A stretch of 29,296 nucleotides of DNA from Massilia sp. UBA2604. Its GTDB lineage: Bacteria; Pseudomonadota; Gammaproteobacteria; Burkholderiales; Burkholderiaceae_D. The stretch spans positions 1-29,296 of the forward strand of contig DDKG01000254.1 in NCBI GenBank assembly GCA_002339265.1, in the 5' to 3' direction. Made by a program: the position numbers and the translations under genes. The notes beneath the pieces are model-generated. The model saw only the letters and a program-made list of their open reading frames with translations, was not told the origin of the DNA and ran no database searches. Each line of letters begins with the position of its first letter. Within the stretch, counting starts at the first letter, position 1. Of the stretch, positions 1-9,702 are shown piece after piece.

Positions 1-49
1 AGGCGCAGAAACCCTGACCCCATCGCTGGACCTGGTCGGCAAGATCTAA
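1..49 (+). CDS. ahpC: AhpC alkyl hydroperoxide reductase peroxiredoxin subunit, C-terminal end only
   Basis: Only the last 15 codons and the TAA stop are inside the window. They read GAETLTPSLDLVGKI, which matches the conserved C-terminus of AhpC (E. coli AhpC ends in PSLDLVGKI). AhpC is the 2-Cys peroxiredoxin that reduces hydrogen peroxide and organic hydroperoxides and is recycled by AhpF, encoded just downstream. The catalytic cysteines lie outside the window. The identification rests on this tail plus the adjacent ahpF. Confidence 0.85.
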   Translation, partial: GAETLTPSLDLVGKI

Positions 50-79
50 GTAGTAAGCAGTAGCTAAGTAGCACCCGTG

Positions 80-105
80 AACGGGCCGCTGCGGCGGCCT
101 GTTTT
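80..105 (+). terminator. Terminator-like hairpin between ahpC and ahpF
   Basis: AACGGGCCGC pairs with GCGGCCTGTT across a TGCG loop, giving a 10-bp stem with one G-T pair, followed by a TTTT run. It probably ends or attenuates ahpC transcription, which would let AhpC be made in excess over AhpF. I found no convincing sigma-70 promoter between it and ahpF, so readthrough is plausible. Confidence 0.6.
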
Positions 106-169
106 ACGTCGGTCAGAAACGACCCCGGCCTGTATAAGTCAAAGTCATTAGAATCAAAGGAAAAACATC

Positions 170-1738
170 ATGCTGGACGCAACCCTCAAGAAACAGTTGC
201 AAGCCTATCTGGAAAAAGTGGTGCAGCCGATCGAGCTGGTTGCATCGCTGGATGATTCGCCAAAATCGCGCGAAATGGACGAGCTGCTCAATGAGATCGC
301 AGCCCTGTCCGACAAGATCACCGTGCGCCAGGAAGCCAACGAGCGCACCCCGTCGTTCGCCATCAACCGCGTCGGCACCGATATCGGCGTGCGCTTCGCC
401 GGCATCCCGCTGGGCCACGAATTCACCTCGCTGGTGCTGGCCCTGCTGCACGTCGGCGGCCACACCATCAAGCTGGAACAATCCGTCATCGACCAGATCG
501 CAGCCCTGGACGGCGACTACGTTTTCGAGACCTACATCTCGCTGTCGTGCCATAACTGCCCGGAAGTCGTGCAGGCACTGAACACGATGTCGGTCATTAA
601 CCCGCGCATCAAGGTCGTGACGATCGATGGCGGCGTCTTCAAGAAAGAAGTGGAAGACAAGCAGATCCTGGCCGTGCCGATGATGTTCCTGAACGGCCAG
701 CATTTCGGCCAGGGCCGCACCAACGTCGAAGAAATCCTGTCGAAAATCGACGTCAAGGGCGGCGAGAAGAAAGCTGCTGAACTGAGCCAGAAAGACCCGT
801 TCGACGTGCTGATCGTCGGCGGCGGCCCCGCCGGCGCGGCAGCCGCGATCTATGCAGCCCGCAAGGGCATCCGTACCGGCGTGCTGGCCGACCGCTTCGG
901 CGGCCAGGTGCTCGATACGCTGGCGATCGAGAACTTCGTGTCGCTCAAGGCCACCGATGGCCCCAAATTCGCCGTCGCCCTGGAAGAACACGTCAAGGAA
1001 TATGACGTCGACATCATGAACACCCAGCGCGCCAACAAGCTGGTGGGCGGCAAGCTGATCGAGGTGCATACCGAGAGCGGCGCGGTGCTCAAGTCGAAGT
1101 CGGTGATCATCGCCACCGGCGCCCGCTGGCGCGAAATCAACGTGCCGGGCGAGAAAGAGTACAAGAACCACGGTGTGGCCTATTGCCCGCACTGCGACGG
1201 CCCGCTGTTCAAGGGCAAGCGCGTGTCGGTGATCGGCGGCGGCAACTCCGGTGTCGAAGCGGCGATCGACCTGGCGGGCATCGTCAAGGAAGTGACCCTG
1301 ATCGAATACGGCAATGAGCTGCGCGCCGATGCGGTCCTGCAGCGCAAGCTGTACTCGCTGCCGAACGTCAAGGTGATCAAGTCGGCCCAGACCACCGAGA
1401 TCCACGGCGACGGCAAGATCGTCAACGGCCTGAGCTACAAGGACCGCAATACCGGCGAGCTGCACAAGCTGGACCTGGAAGGCGTGTTCGTGCAGATCGG
1501 CCTGGTGCCGAACGCCGAGTTCCTCAAGGGCTCGATCGAACTGTCGGCGCATGGCGAGATCGAAGTCGACGCCCGCGGCCAGACCTCGATGCCGGGCGTG
1601 TTCGCCGCCGGCGACGTGACCACCGTGCCGTTCAAGCAGATCGTGATTGCGGTCGGCGAGGGCGCCAAGGCATCGCTGGCAGCCTTCGACTACCTGATCC
1701 GCCAGCCGGTGGAAGAAGAAGTGCAGAAAGCTGCTTGA
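170..1738 (+). CDS. ahpF: AhpF, alkyl hydroperoxide reductase flavoprotein subunit
   Basis: This is a 522-residue FAD-dependent NADH:disulfide oxidoreductase that passes electrons from NADH to AhpC in the cytosol. Length and layout match E. coli AhpF (521 residues). An N-terminal tandem thioredoxin-fold domain carries the redox pair C127-x-x-C130 (SCHNC). An FAD-binding GGGPAG lies at 217-222. The thioredoxin-reductase-type active site C339-P-H-C342 is followed by the NAD-binding IGGGNSG. The start at 170 has an AAAGGA ribosome binding site at good spacing. It lies 120 bp after ahpC across a terminator-like hairpin. Peroxide control (OxyR) is likely from the family, but I see no clear OxyR site in the window. 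Confidence 0.97.
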   Translation: MLDATLKKQLQAYLEKVVQPIELVASLDDSPKSREMDELLNEIAALSDKITVRQEANERTPSFAINRVGTDIGVRFAGIPLGHEFTSLVLALLHVGGHTIKLEQSVIDQIAALDGDYVFETYISLSCHNCPEVVQALNTMSVINPRIKVVTIDGGVFKKEVEDKQILAVPMMFLNGQHFGQGRTNVEEILSKIDVKGGEKKAAELSQKDPFDVLIVGGGPAGAAAAIYAARKGIRTGVLADRFGGQVLDTLAIENFVSLKATDGPKFAVALEEHVKEYDVDIMNTQRANKLVGGKLIEVHTESGAVLKSKSVIIATGARWREINVPGEKEYKNHGVAYCPHCDGPLFKGKRVSVIGGGNSGVEAAIDLAGIVKEVTLIEYGNELRADAVLQRKLYSLPNVKVIKSAQTTEIHGDGKIVNGLSYKDRNTGELHKLDLEGVFVQIGLVPNAEFLKGSIELSAHGEIEVDARGQTSMPGVFAAGDVTTVPFKQIVIAVGEGAKASLAAFDYLIRQPVEEEVQKAA

Positions 1739-1745
1739 TGTAGAA

Positions 1746-1766
1746 AGCGGGCCGGAAGGGCCCGCT
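1746..1766. other. Short GC-rich hairpin just after ahpF
   Basis: AGCGGGCC and GGCCCGCT form a perfect 8-bp stem with a 5-nt loop, 8 nt past the ahpF stop. No T-run follows. It may assist termination or protect the mRNA 3' end upstream of the stronger terminator. Confidence 0.5.
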
Positions 1767-1782
1767 GTCGCAGAAGAATGAG

Positions 1783-1815
1783 CGCCGCGTCCTTGGAGGA
1801 TGCGGCGTTTTTTTT
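1783..1815 (+). terminator. Rho-independent terminator of ahpF
   Basis: A 10-bp stem (CGCCGCGTCC with GGATGCGGCG, one G-T pair) with a 5-nt loop is followed directly by eight T residues at 1808-1815. This is the end of the ahp transcript on the plus strand. The convergent small gene on the minus strand ends 13 bp beyond it. Confidence 0.9.
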
Positions 1816-1827
1816 ATGCGTAGAGAA

Positions 1828-1944
1828 TCAGTGGAACGAGAACAGCAACGCCGACGACAGCGCGCCGGACTCCAGCAGGAACCAGGTGGCCGCGCTGGCA
1901 AGAGCCAGGTGGACTGCAGTCCAGGTCATAGGGCGGCGCGACAT
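1828..1944 (-). CDS. 38-residue putative membrane micro-protein, unrecognised
   Basis: The reading frame starts at the ATG at 1944 and is preceded by AGGAGA six bases upstream, an excellent ribosome binding site. The peptide starts MSRRPMTWTAVHLALASAAT and ends in LLFSFH. Three early basic residues are followed by an almost uninterrupted hydrophobic stretch (about residues 8-36), consistent with a single inner-membrane helix with the N-terminus in the cytoplasm. The frame stays open upstream to 2100, but that extension has no comparable ribosome site and is not membrane-like. It is convergent with ahpF and divergent from recQ. I do not recognise a family. The strong ribosome site and the composition are the only evidence that it is real. 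Confidence 0.55.
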   Translation of the reverse strand: MSRRPMTWTAVHLALASAATWFLLESGALSSALLFSFH

Positions 1945-2200
1945 GATGATTCTCCTGAAGAAGGTGGTGCTGTGAGTAATGGTTACTATAGTAAGTGTCT
2001 GGGCTGACTCCCGGCATCGGTCAAATATCCGTCGCGTTGTAGGACTAAACCTTGTCGCAAATTTGTGTCGCACAATTGACACATTCAGCATAGAACCCAC
2101 TCCTTAACGTGACAACCCCGCCAAAAGTTGACGTCCTACGCTTGAAGTAGGTGGCGTCCTATGGCCGAGTTGTCGCCGTACTAATAAAGTCGGGTTCATC
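1945..2200. other. Divergent intergenic region with several small palindromes
   Basis: This gap holds the upstream regions of the micro-protein (minus) and recQ (plus). Visible structure: alternating arms AGTAA-TTACT-GTAAGT at 1975-1996, including the 12-bp perfect palindrome TTACTATAGTAA at 1983-1994; TTGTG-TCG-CACAA at 2063-2075; and CCTAC-GCTTGAA-GTAGG near 2134-2150. The first lies about 40-50 bp upstream of the micro-protein start, where an operator would sit. I could not place a convincing -35/-10 pair for either gene, and recQ has no clear ribosome binding site. Confidence 0.35.
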
Positions 2201-3913
2201 ATGACCCGACACGACCCCACCCTCATGCACCGCGGCCTGCTCGCCGTGCGCCGTAACACCATCCGACGCCTCCTGAACGCCGTGTTCGGCATCGCGCAGC
2301 TGCGCGAAGGCCAGCAGCGCGTGATCGACAGCGTACTCGACGGCAAGGACACCCTGGCCATCATGCCCACCGGCGGCGGCAAGTCGCTGTGCTACCAGAT
2401 CCCGGCCAAGATGCTCGAAGGGATCACGGTCGTCGTCTCCCCGCTCATCTCCCTCATGAAGGACCAGCTCGAGAAGCTGGAAGAGATCGGCATCCGCTCG
2501 GTCCAGGTCAACAGCAGCCTGTGCGCCGAAGAAGAACACGCGGCGCTCGAGGCGATTGCCAGCGAATCGTGCGAGATCGTGTTCTGCACCCCGGAACGCC
2601 TGGTCTCGCCCGACTTCATCGCGGTGCTGCGCAAGGTCACGCTCGACATCGTCGTGATCGACGAGGCGCACTGCATCTCGCAGTGGGGCCATGACTTCCG
2701 CCCGGCCTATATCGGCCTGGCCGCCGCGATCGAGGCGATCGGCCGCCCGCCGGTGCTGGCGCTGACCGCCACCGCCACCGACGAAGTCATCGCCGACATC
2801 GGCAAGCAGCTGGGCCGCAAGCTGAACGTGATCAATACCGGCATCTACCGGCCCAACCTGCATTACCGCGTCATGCAAGTCACCAGCGCCAAGGAGAAAT
2901 ACCAGGAGGCGCTGCGCCTGGTCCAGCAGACGCAGGGCGTCGGCATCGTGTACGCCGCCACCGTCAAGGTGGCCGAAGAGATGCTGGCCGTGCTCGAGGA
3001 AGCCGGCGAATCGGTCACGCTCTACCACGGCAAGCTGTCCGCCGCCGAGCGCAAGCTGAACCAGGACCTGTTCATGGAGGGCGAGCGGCGCGTGATGGTG
3101 GCCACCAATGCCTTCGGCATGGGCATCGACAAGAGCGATACCCGCTTCGTGATCCACCTGCAGATCCCGGCCAACCTCGAATCGTATTACCAGGAATCGG
3201 GCCGCGCCGGCCGCGACGGGCTGGACGCCGAATGCACGCTGCTGTTCCTGCAGGACGACAAGCGCATCCAGCAGTTCTTCCTGGTCAAACACTATCCCGA
3301 TGCGCAGGAGCTGCAGCTGGTGAACGAGACCGTGCGCACCCTGGCCGAGGAGGGCGCCGTGACGGGCGAGCGCATCGAGGACGCGCTGGAAGACATCGCG
3401 CACGCCAATATCAAGGTCTGCCTCAAGCTGCTCAAGGACGCCAAGCTGGTGCGCCAGAACCGCAAGCTGGAATACCTGCCCAGCGCGTCCGAGCCGCGCC
3501 CCGGCGTGTATGCGCGCCTGGCCCAGGTCTATGTCCAGAAGCACGAGCGCGACAAGGAAGCGCTGGACCAGATGGTCAGCTATGCCGTGAGCGGCTTCTG
3601 CCGCTGGAAGCTGCTGCTCGATTACTTCGGCGACGAGGCGCCCGGCTTCGAGCAGTGCTGCAAGTGCGACAACTGCCTCAATCCGCCGGCGCTGAGCCTC
3701 CCGCAGGACATCGAAATCCGCGATGACGAATTCGACCGCGAGCCAGCCGAGGAAGCGCCAAAGTCGAAATTCGAGGTCGGCGCGCGCGTCAGGTCGGCCA
3801 AGTATGGCAAAGGTGTGGTGGTCGCGATCGCCGGCGAGCAGGTGACGGTCGAGTTCCCGGATGGAGAAAGCCGCAGCTTCATGGCCGACTTCCTCAAGCC
3901 GGTAAAGGCTTGA
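2201..3913 (+). CDS. recQ: RecQ-family ATP-dependent DNA helicase with a C-terminal Tudor-like domain
   Basis: This 570-residue superfamily 2 3'-5' helicase has Walker A PTGGGKS around 56-62, DEAHC from 154, LALTATAT, and motif VI QESGRAGRDG. A helical stretch after the core (about 385-425) looks like a winged helix. The zinc site reads C467, then C486-x-x-C489-x-x-C492, as in RecQ. No HRDC domain follows. About 30 residues of acidic linker lead instead to a roughly 45-residue module starting FEVGARVRSAKYGKGVVV, which resembles the Tudor-like C-terminal module of UvrD/PcrA. It is shorter than E. coli RecQ (about 610). The start at 2201 lacks an obvious ribosome site; a second ATG at 2225 is possible. 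The next gene begins 9 bp downstream, so it heads the repair operon. Confidence 0.9.
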   Translation: MTRHDPTLMHRGLLAVRRNTIRRLLNAVFGIAQLREGQQRVIDSVLDGKDTLAIMPTGGGKSLCYQIPAKMLEGITVVVSPLISLMKDQLEKLEEIGIRSVQVNSSLCAEEEHAALEAIASESCEIVFCTPERLVSPDFIAVLRKVTLDIVVIDEAHCISQWGHDFRPAYIGLAAAIEAIGRPPVLALTATATDEVIADIGKQLGRKLNVINTGIYRPNLHYRVMQVTSAKEKYQEALRLVQQTQGVGIVYAATVKVAEEMLAVLEEAGESVTLYHGKLSAAERKLNQDLFMEGERRVMVATNAFGMGIDKSDTRFVIHLQIPANLESYYQESGRAGRDGLDAECTLLFLQDDKRIQQFFLVKHYPDAQELQLVNETVRTLAEEGAVTGERIEDALEDIAHANIKVCLKLLKDAKLVRQNRKLEYLPSASEPRPGVYARLAQVYVQKHERDKEALDQMVSYAVSGFCRWKLLLDYFGDEAPGFEQCCKCDNCLNPPALSLPQDIEIRDDEFDREPAEEAPKSKFEVGARVRSAKYGKGVVVAIAGEQVTVEFPDGESRSFMADFLKPVKA

Positions 3914-3922
3914 GGAGCGCCG

Positions 3923-4972
3923 ATGGGAGACATGGTCGTCGTCCGCAAGGAGGGGTTGTACTGCGTCCCCGGTGATTTTTATATCGATCCCTGGCGGCCG
4001 GTGGCGCGCGCCGTCATCACCCACGCCCACGGCGACCACGCGCGTGTCGGCCACGGCCACTACCTGGCGGCCGCCCCCGGCATCGGCGTGCTCAAGTCGC
4101 GCCTGGGCGACATCTCGGTCGATGCGCTCGACTATGGCCAGAAGATCACGCACAACGGCGTCACCATCTCGCTGCATCCCGCGGGCCACGTGCTGGGCTC
4201 AGCCCAGGTGCGCATGGAATGCGGCGGCGAGGTGTGGGTGGCGTCGGGCGACTACAAGGTCGAACCGGATAAAACCTGCGCGCCGTTCGAGCCGGTCCGC
4301 TGCGACACCTTCATCACCGAATCGACCTTCGGCCTGCCGATCTACCGCTGGCAGCCGGAGGCGCAACTGATGGAAGAGATCAACGCCTGGTGGCGCAAGA
4401 ATGCGGAAGAGGGCCGCTGCAGCGTGGTGTTCGCCTATTCCTTCGGCAAGGCGCAGCGCATCCTGGCCGGACTCGATCCGTCGATCGGCCCGATCGTCTG
4501 CCACGGCTCGGTCGAGCCGCTGAACAGGGCGTATCGCGCGGAAGGCGTCGACATCCCGCCGACCGTGCTGGTGACCGATATCGAGAAGGCCGCCTTGCGC
4601 CGCGCGCTGGTGGTGGCGCCGCCGTCCGCCAGCGGTTCGCCGTGGATGAAGCGCTTCGGCGACTACAGCGATTCCTTCGCCAGCGGCTGGATGCTGCTGC
4701 GCGGCGCGCGGCGCCGGCGCGGCGTCGACCGCGGCTTCGTGCTGTCCGACCATGCCGACTGGCCCGGGCTGATGAGCGCCATCAAGGGTACCTCCGCGGA
4801 GCGCGTGATCGTCACCCACGGCTCGATCCCGATCCTGGTGCGCTGGCTGTGCCAGAACGGGCTGGATGCGTCGGGCTTCGAAACCGAGTATGGCGATGAG
4901 GAGGAGGATGAAGCGGCGCCGCCTGCGGGGGCCGCAGCATCGAAGGCGACGCAAGGAGACGCCGATGCGTGA
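3923..4972 (+). CDS. Ligase-associated DNA exonuclease (metallo-beta-lactamase/beta-CASP fold)
   Basis: This 349-residue protein belongs to the ligase-associated exonuclease family, members of which degrade DNA ends with a divalent metal. It has the metal motif H34-A-H36-G-D38-H39, a second histidine in PAGHVLGSAQ (H89), the acidic SGDYK at D110, E133 in ITESTFG, and the later SDHADW and VTHGS histidine motifs expected of a beta-CASP enzyme. The last roughly 30 residues are an acidic, alanine-rich tail. GAGGAG, overlapping the recQ stop, is its ribosome binding site. Its 3' end overlaps the ligase start by 8 bp, so the two are translationally coupled. It probably prepares ends for the ligase encoded next; that role is inferred from the conserved gene pairing. 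Confidence 0.93.
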   Translation: MGDMVVVRKEGLYCVPGDFYIDPWRPVARAVITHAHGDHARVGHGHYLAAAPGIGVLKSRLGDISVDALDYGQKITHNGVTISLHPAGHVLGSAQVRMECGGEVWVASGDYKVEPDKTCAPFEPVRCDTFITESTFGLPIYRWQPEAQLMEEINAWWRKNAEEGRCSVVFAYSFGKAQRILAGLDPSIGPIVCHGSVEPLNRAYRAEGVDIPPTVLVTDIEKAALRRALVVAPPSASGSPWMKRFGDYSDSFASGWMLLRGARRRRGVDRGFVLSDHADWPGLMSAIKGTSAERVIVTHGSIPILVRWLCQNGLDASGFETEYGDEEEDEAAPPAGAAASKATQGDADA

Positions 4973-6599
4973 ATTCGCCCGGCTCTACGCCGACCTCGAC
5001 GAAACGACGTCGACTACCCGCAAGCTCGAAGCGCTGCAGGGATACTTCGCCAATGCCGCGCCGGAGAACGCCGCCTGGGCGGTCTACTTTCTGGCCGGCG
5101 GCAAGCCGCGCCAGGCGGTGCCGACCAAGTTGCTGCGGCAGTATGCCATTGAATACGCGGGCCTGGACGAATGGCTGTTCGATGAGTCCTATCACGCGGT
5201 CGGCGACTTCGCCGAGACCATCGCCCACATCCTGCCGCCGCCCACCGAGCGGTCCGACGTCGGCCTGGCCGAGTGGATGGAACAGCGGATCGGGCCCCTG
5301 CGCGGCGCCGACCCGGGCCGCATCCGCGAAGCGCTGTTCAGCTACTGGAACGAGCTCGATTGGCGCGAGCGCTTCCTGCTGGTGAAACTGATCGGCGGGG
5401 GCTTCCGGGTCGGCGTATCGAAGCTGCTGGTCACGCGGGCGCTGGCCGCCATCGCCGCCGTCGACAGCAAGTTGATCGCCCAGCGCCTGATGGGCTGGAC
5501 CGACGGCCGCGTGAAGCCGACGGCTGCAGGCTTCCTGCAACTGATCGCCGAGCAGTCGGACGAAGAACACAAGCTGCGCGGCGGCCAGCCTTACCCCTTC
5601 TTCCTGTCGCACCAGCTGAACGGCGACCCGGCCGCATTGGGCGAGCTGGATGACTGGCTGGTCGAATGGAAGTACGACGGCATCCGCGCGCAACTGGTGC
5701 GGCGCGACGGCCAGAATTTTCTGTGGTCGCGCGGCGAAGACCTGATCACCGAACGCTTTCCCGAGCTGGCCGCGGTGCGCCTGCCGGACGGGATGGTGCT
5801 CGACGGCGAGGTGCTGATCTGGCAGCCCGGTTCCGAGATGCCGTCGCCCTTTGCCGACCTGCAGAAGCGCATCGGCCGCAAGACCTTGTCCGCCAAGCTG
5901 CTGGGCGAGCTGCCGGCGGTGCTGTGCTGCTATGACTTGCTGGAGCTGGACGGCGTCGACCTGCGCGGCCTGCCGCAGCACGAGCGCCGTGCGCTGCTCG
6001 AAGTGGAGGTCGCGAAGCTCGATCAGCCGCAGTTGCGCCTGTCGCCGCTGGTCCACGCCGACAACTGGGAAGCGTTGGCCACCCTGCGCGCCGGCTCGCG
6101 CGCCCGCAGCGTCGAGGGCATGATGCTCAAGTCGCGCATGGCGCAGTATGGCGTCGGCCGCACCAAGGACGTCGGCACCTGGTGGAAGTGGAAGATCGAT
6201 CCGTATGCGATCGACGCCGTGCTGCTATATGCCCAGCCGGGCAGCGGGCGGCGCGCCTCACTCTACACCGACTACACCTTCGCCGTGTGGGACGGCGACG
6301 GCGCCGAGCGCAAGCTGGTGCCGTTCGCCAAAGCATATTCGGGCTTGACCGACGCCGAGATCGCCCAGGTCGACAACGCCATCCGGCGCACGACCATCGA
6401 GAAATTCGGGCCGGTGCGTTCCGTGAAACCGACCATGGTGTTCGAGATCGGCTTCGAGGGCATCGCGCTGTCGCCGCGCCACAAGGCGGGCATCGCGGTG
6501 CGCTTTCCGCGCATCCTGCGCCGGCGCACCGACAAACCGGTGGAGGAAGCCGATACGCTGGATACGCTGAAGGGCCTGCTGGAGGCTGCCACAGCATGA
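4965..6599 (+). CDS. ATP-dependent DNA ligase of the repair cassette
   Basis: This is a 544-residue ATP-dependent ligase, distinct from the essential NAD-dependent LigA. An N-terminal helical DNA-binding domain (about 1-200) precedes the nucleotidyltransferase core. The adenylated lysine is K236 in [10 protein letters not shown] (motif I). DGEVLIW is motif [11 protein letters not shown] is motif IV, and WWKWKIDP is motif V, followed by an OB-fold domain. I chose the ATG at 4965 because AAGGAGA precedes it and the longer frame from 4866 adds only an arginine-rich, non-homologous stretch. It overlaps the exonuclease by 8 bp and ends in an ATGA overlap with the helicase gene. It seals nicks in 3'-OH/5'-phosphate DNA and has no polymerase or Ku partner here. 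Confidence 0.95.
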   Translation: MREFARLYADLDETTSTTRKLEALQGYFANAAPENAAWAVYFLAGGKPRQAVPTKLLRQYAIEYAGLDEWLFDESYHAVGDFAETIAHILPPPTERSDVGLAEWMEQRIGPLRGADPGRIREALFSYWNELDWRERFLLVKLIGGGFRVGVSKLLVTRALAAIAAVDSKLIAQRLMGWTDGRVKPTAAGFLQLIAEQSDEEHKLRGGQPYPFFLSHQLNGDPAALGELDDWLVEWKYDGIRAQLVRRDGQNFLWSRGEDLITERFPELAAVRLPDGMVLDGEVLIWQPGSEMPSPFADLQKRIGRKTLSAKLLGELPAVLCCYDLLELDGVDLRGLPQHERRALLEVEVAKLDQPQLRLSPLVHADNWEALATLRAGSRARSVEGMMLKSRMAQYGVGRTKDVGTWWKWKIDPYAIDAVLLYAQPGSGRRASLYTDYTFAVWDGDGAERKLVPFAKAYSGLTDAEIAQVDNAIRRTTIEKFGPVRSVKPTMVFEIGFEGIALSPRHKAGIAVRFPRILRRRTDKPVEEADTLDTLKGLLEAATA

Positions 6600-9055
6600 G
6601 CCGCAACGAGGTCAGTCAGCGGATCGACGCGTGGCTCGACACGCGCGGCTGGAAGGCATTTCCTTTCCAGCGCGCCGTGTGGAAGGCCGCGCTCGCGGGC
6701 CAGTCCGGCCTGCTGCACGCGAGTACGGGCGCCGGCAAGACCTTCGCCGTCTGGTTCGCGGCGCTGCAGCGTGCGGGTCTCGACAAGGGGCGCGCCAAGG
6801 CCGGCCTGCGCGTGCTGTGGATCACGCCGATGCGCGCGCTGGCGGCCGACACCCAGCGCGCGCTGGAAGATTCCACCGCCGAGCTGCTGCCCGAATGGCG
6901 CATCGGCGCGCGCACCGGCGACACCAAGCCGGCCGAGCGGGCGCGCCAGACGCGCAGCATGCCGGCGGCGCTTGTGACGACGCCCGAAAGCCTGTCGCTG
7001 ATGATCAGCAATGCGGCCGCCCACGAGCAGTTCCGCAACCTGGACATGATCATCGTCGACGAGTGGCATGAACTGATGGGCAGCAAGCGCGGCGTGCAGG
7101 TGCAGCTGGCACTGAGCAGGTTACGGCGTTGGCGCCCGGAGCTGCTGGTGTGGGGCGTCTCGGCCACGATGGGCAACCTGGACCTGGCGCGCCAGGTGCT
7201 GCTCGGTAACGATGAAGGGGTGCTGGTCGAAGGCGACACGCGAAAAAAAATCGTGGTCGATTCCCTGATCCCCGAAAACGTCTCGCGCTTTCCCTGGGGC
7301 GGCCACCTGGGCCTGCAGATGCTGCAGCCGGTCATCAATGAGATCGAGGGACATGAGGCGACCCTGGTGTTCACCAATACCCGCTCGCAGTCCGAGATCT
7401 GGTACCAGAACATCCTGGAGGCGCGGCCCGACTGGGCCGGCGTGATCGCGCTGCACCACGGCTCGCTCGACCGCGAGGTGCGCGAGTGGGTCGAGCTGGG
7501 CCTCAAGAACGGCATCCTGAAAGCGGTGATCTGCACCGCCAGCCTCGATCTTGGCGTGGACTTCCTGCCGGTCGAGCGCGTGCTGCAGATCGGCAGCGCC
7601 AAGGGCGTGGCGCGCCTGCTGCAGCGCGCCGGCCGCAGCGGTCACGCGCCGGGCCGCGCCTCGCGCGTGACCCTGGTGCCGACCAACAGCCTGGAACTGC
7701 TGGAAGCGGCCGGCGCGAAAAAGGCGGTGGCGGCGCGCCGCATCGAAGGCCGCTACGTGCCGAATAAACCGTTCGACGTGCTGGTGCAGCACCTGGTGAC
7801 GGTGGCGCTGGGCGGGGGCTTTCGTTCCGAAGAACTGTACGAAGAGGTGCGCCAGGCCTGGTCCTATCGCCACCTGACGCAGGAAGAGTGGCAGTGGGCG
7901 CTCGACTTCGTCGCGCGCGGCGGCCAGAGCCTGACCGTGTATCCCGAATACCGGCGCGTGCTGCCGGACGACGAGGGCGTCTATCGCGTGCCCGACAACG
8001 CCATCGGCCGCCGGCACCGGATGGGGATCGGCACCATCATGTCCGACGCCACGATCCAGGTGAAGTACATGAGCGGCGGCAGGATCGGCAGCGTGGAAGA
8101 ATCCTTCATCTCGCGCCTGAAACCCGGCGACCGTTTCCTGTTCGGCGGGCGCATCCTGGAATTCGTGCGCGTGCACGAGCTGACCGCCTTCGTGAAACGC
8201 GCGACCGGCACCCGGGGAGCGATCGCGCGCTGGCAGGGCGCCAAGATGCCGATGTCGAACGAGCTGGCCCACGCCGCGCTGGAAGAGTTGCGCCTGGCCG
8301 ACCAGGGCGTGTTCGATGGCCCCGAGATGCGCGCCATCGAACCGCTGATCGAGATCCAGCAGCGCTGGTCGGCACTGCCGACGAGCGAGGTGCTGGTGCT
8401 CGAATCGATGAAGAGCCGCGAGGGCTATCACCTGTTCGTGTATCCGTTCGCGGGCCGCTCGGTGCATATGGGCCTGGCGTCGCTGATCGCCTTCCGCGTC
8501 GGCCGCGTGCAGCCGATCACGTTTTCGATCGCCATCAACGACTATGGCTTCGAGCTGATGGCCCCAGAGCCGGTCGACTGGGCGCGCATGTTCGACGCGC
8601 CGACCGGCGCCGGTGTGGACTTGTTCGATACTGCGCGCCTGCTGGAAGACGTGATCGACAGCCTGAACGCGACCCAGCTGTCGCAGCAGCGTTTTCGCGA
8701 GGTGGCGCGCATCGCCGGGCTGGTGTTCACGGGCTATCCCGGCCAGCCGAAGTCGAACCGCCAGCTGCAGGCCTCGTCCTCGCTGTTCTTCGAGGTGTTT
8801 CGCAAGCACGATGCCGGCAACCTGCTGCTCACCCAGGCCGAGCGCGAGGTGATGGAGCAGGAGCTGGAGCTGACGCGCCTGCGCGACACCCTGGCCGAGC
8901 TGCACGCGCGGCGCATCGCCTACCGCGAGGTAAAGCGGGCGACGCCGTTCGGCTTTGCCCTGATGGTCGAACGCTTCCGCGAAAAAGTCAGTACCGAGAA
9001 ACTGAATGACCGCGTGGCGCGCATGCTGCGCGAACTCGAGAAGGCGGCGGCATGA
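6596..9055 (+). CDS. Ligase-associated DEXH-box DNA helicase (Lhr-Core type)
   Basis: This is an 819-residue superfamily 2 helicase. Walker A STGAGKT lies near residues 42-48, the DEWH box begins at D155, GVSATMG is motif III, and [11 protein letters not shown] near 344-354 is motif VI. Beyond the two RecA domains come the winged-helix and Lhr-specific C-terminal regions. The length fits the short Lhr-Core form rather than the roughly 1,500-residue full Lhr. Characterised Lhr-Core enzymes are ATP-driven 3'-5' translocases that unwind RNA:DNA or DNA duplexes. The start is set by the ATGA overlap with the ligase stop and a GGAGG at 6581; the frame is open further upstream only as a shadow of the ligase gene. 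It overlaps pdeM by ATGA. Confidence 0.95.
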   Translation: MSRNEVSQRIDAWLDTRGWKAFPFQRAVWKAALAGQSGLLHASTGAGKTFAVWFAALQRAGLDKGRAKAGLRVLWITPMRALAADTQRALEDSTAELLPEWRIGARTGDTKPAERARQTRSMPAALVTTPESLSLMISNAAAHEQFRNLDMIIVDEWHELMGSKRGVQVQLALSRLRRWRPELLVWGVSATMGNLDLARQVLLGNDEGVLVEGDTRKKIVVDSLIPENVSRFPWGGHLGLQMLQPVINEIEGHEATLVFTNTRSQSEIWYQNILEARPDWAGVIALHHGSLDREVREWVELGLKNGILKAVICTASLDLGVDFLPVERVLQIGSAKGVARLLQRAGRSGHAPGRASRVTLVPTNSLELLEAAGAKKAVAARRIEGRYVPNKPFDVLVQHLVTVALGGGFRSEELYEEVRQAWSYRHLTQEEWQWALDFVARGGQSLTVYPEYRRVLPDDEGVYRVPDNAIGRRHRMGIGTIMSDATIQVKYMSGGRIGSVEESFISRLKPGDRFLFGGRILEFVRVHELTAFVKRATGTRGAIARWQGAKMPMSNELAHAALEELRLADQGVFDGPEMRAIEPLIEIQQRWSALPTSEVLVLESMKSREGYHLFVYPFAGRSVHMGLASLIAFRVGRVQPITFSIAINDYGFELMAPEPVDWARMFDAPTGAGVDLFDTARLLEDVIDSLNATQLSQQRFREVARIAGLVFTGYPGQPKSNRQLQASSSLFFEVFRKHDAGNLLLTQAEREVMEQELELTRLRDTLAELHARRIAYREVKRATPFGFALMVERFREKVSTEKLNDRVARMLRELEKAAA

Positions 9056-9702
9056 GCGGCGTCACCGTCCAGGTTGCCGGCGAAACGCTCCTGCTGCTGC
9101 CGGAAAAGGCCATCTATTGGCCGCGCGAACGGATGCTGATCATCGCCGACATCCACTTCGGCAAGGCGGCCGCCTTCCGCGCACTTGGCGTACCGGTGCC
9201 GCGTGGAACGACATCGGAAAACCTGGCCGGCCTCGACGCCCTGGTGGCCACGCATGGCGTGCGCCAGGTGGCCTTCCTGGGCGACTTCCTGCATGCGCGC
9301 GCCGCCCACGCCAGCTCGACCCAGCTGGCGATGCTGGCCTGGCGCCAGCGCCATCCCGACCTGGCCCTGATGCTGGTGCGCGGCAACCACGACGTGCACG
9401 CGGGCGATCCGGCGGCGGCGCTGAGGATTACGCTGGTGGACGAGCCGCATGCGATCGGGCCGTTCGCCTTCTGCCACCATCCCGGCGTCGATGCGCCGGG
9501 CTATGGCCTGGCCGGCCACGTGCATCCGGTCTATGTGCTGGCTACCCGTTTCGATGCGCTGCGCCTGCCGTGCTTCGTGGTTGGCGAGCAAGGACTGATC
9601 CTGCCGTCCTTTGGCGCGTTTACCGGGGGACACGCGGTCAGGCCTGGGCCGGGCGACCACATCTATGTAACGTCGGGCGACGCCGTCCACGCGGTGTGTT
9701 AG
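9052..9702 (+). CDS. pdeM: PdeM, ligase-associated metallophosphoesterase nuclease
   Basis: This 216-residue calcineurin-like phosphoesterase has all the metal-site motifs: D33-I-H35 (ADIHFGK), G77-D78-x-x-H81 (GDFLHA), G-N-H-D at 111-114, the CHHP histidines at 142-143, and G-H-V-H at 155-158. Family members characterised from this cassette are manganese-dependent DNA nucleases. The ATGA overlap with the helicase fixes the start. It is the last gene of the operon. A small CAGGC-ACAA-GCCTG hairpin 5 bp after the stop (9708-9721) has no adjacent T-run, so the exact transcript end is unclear. Confidence 0.95.
   Translation: MSGVTVQVAGETLLLLPEKAIYWPRERMLIIADIHFGKAAAFRALGVPVPRGTTSENLAGLDALVATHGVRQVAFLGDFLHARAAHASSTQLAMLAWRQRHPDLALMLVRGNHDVHAGDPAAALRITLVDEPHAIGPFAFCHHPGVDAPGYGLAGHVHPVYVLATRFDALRLPCFVVGEQGLILPSFGAFTGGHAVRPGPGDHIYVTSGDAVHAVC

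Noticed and set aside
2159..4189. Long antisense open frames opposite recQ, the ligase, the lhr-like gene, cheA, fimV and others (e.g. 2159-4189, 7121-8905, 14435-16429, 21337-24264)
   Set aside because: They mirror strongly coding sense genes in GC-rich DNA, have H/R/A/Q-rich non-protein-like composition and no ribosome sites.
6182..6595. Upstream extension of the Lhr-like helicase by 138 residues
   Set aside because: It is the ligase gene read in another frame. The ATGA overlap start at 6596 has a GGAGG and gives the normal N-terminus.
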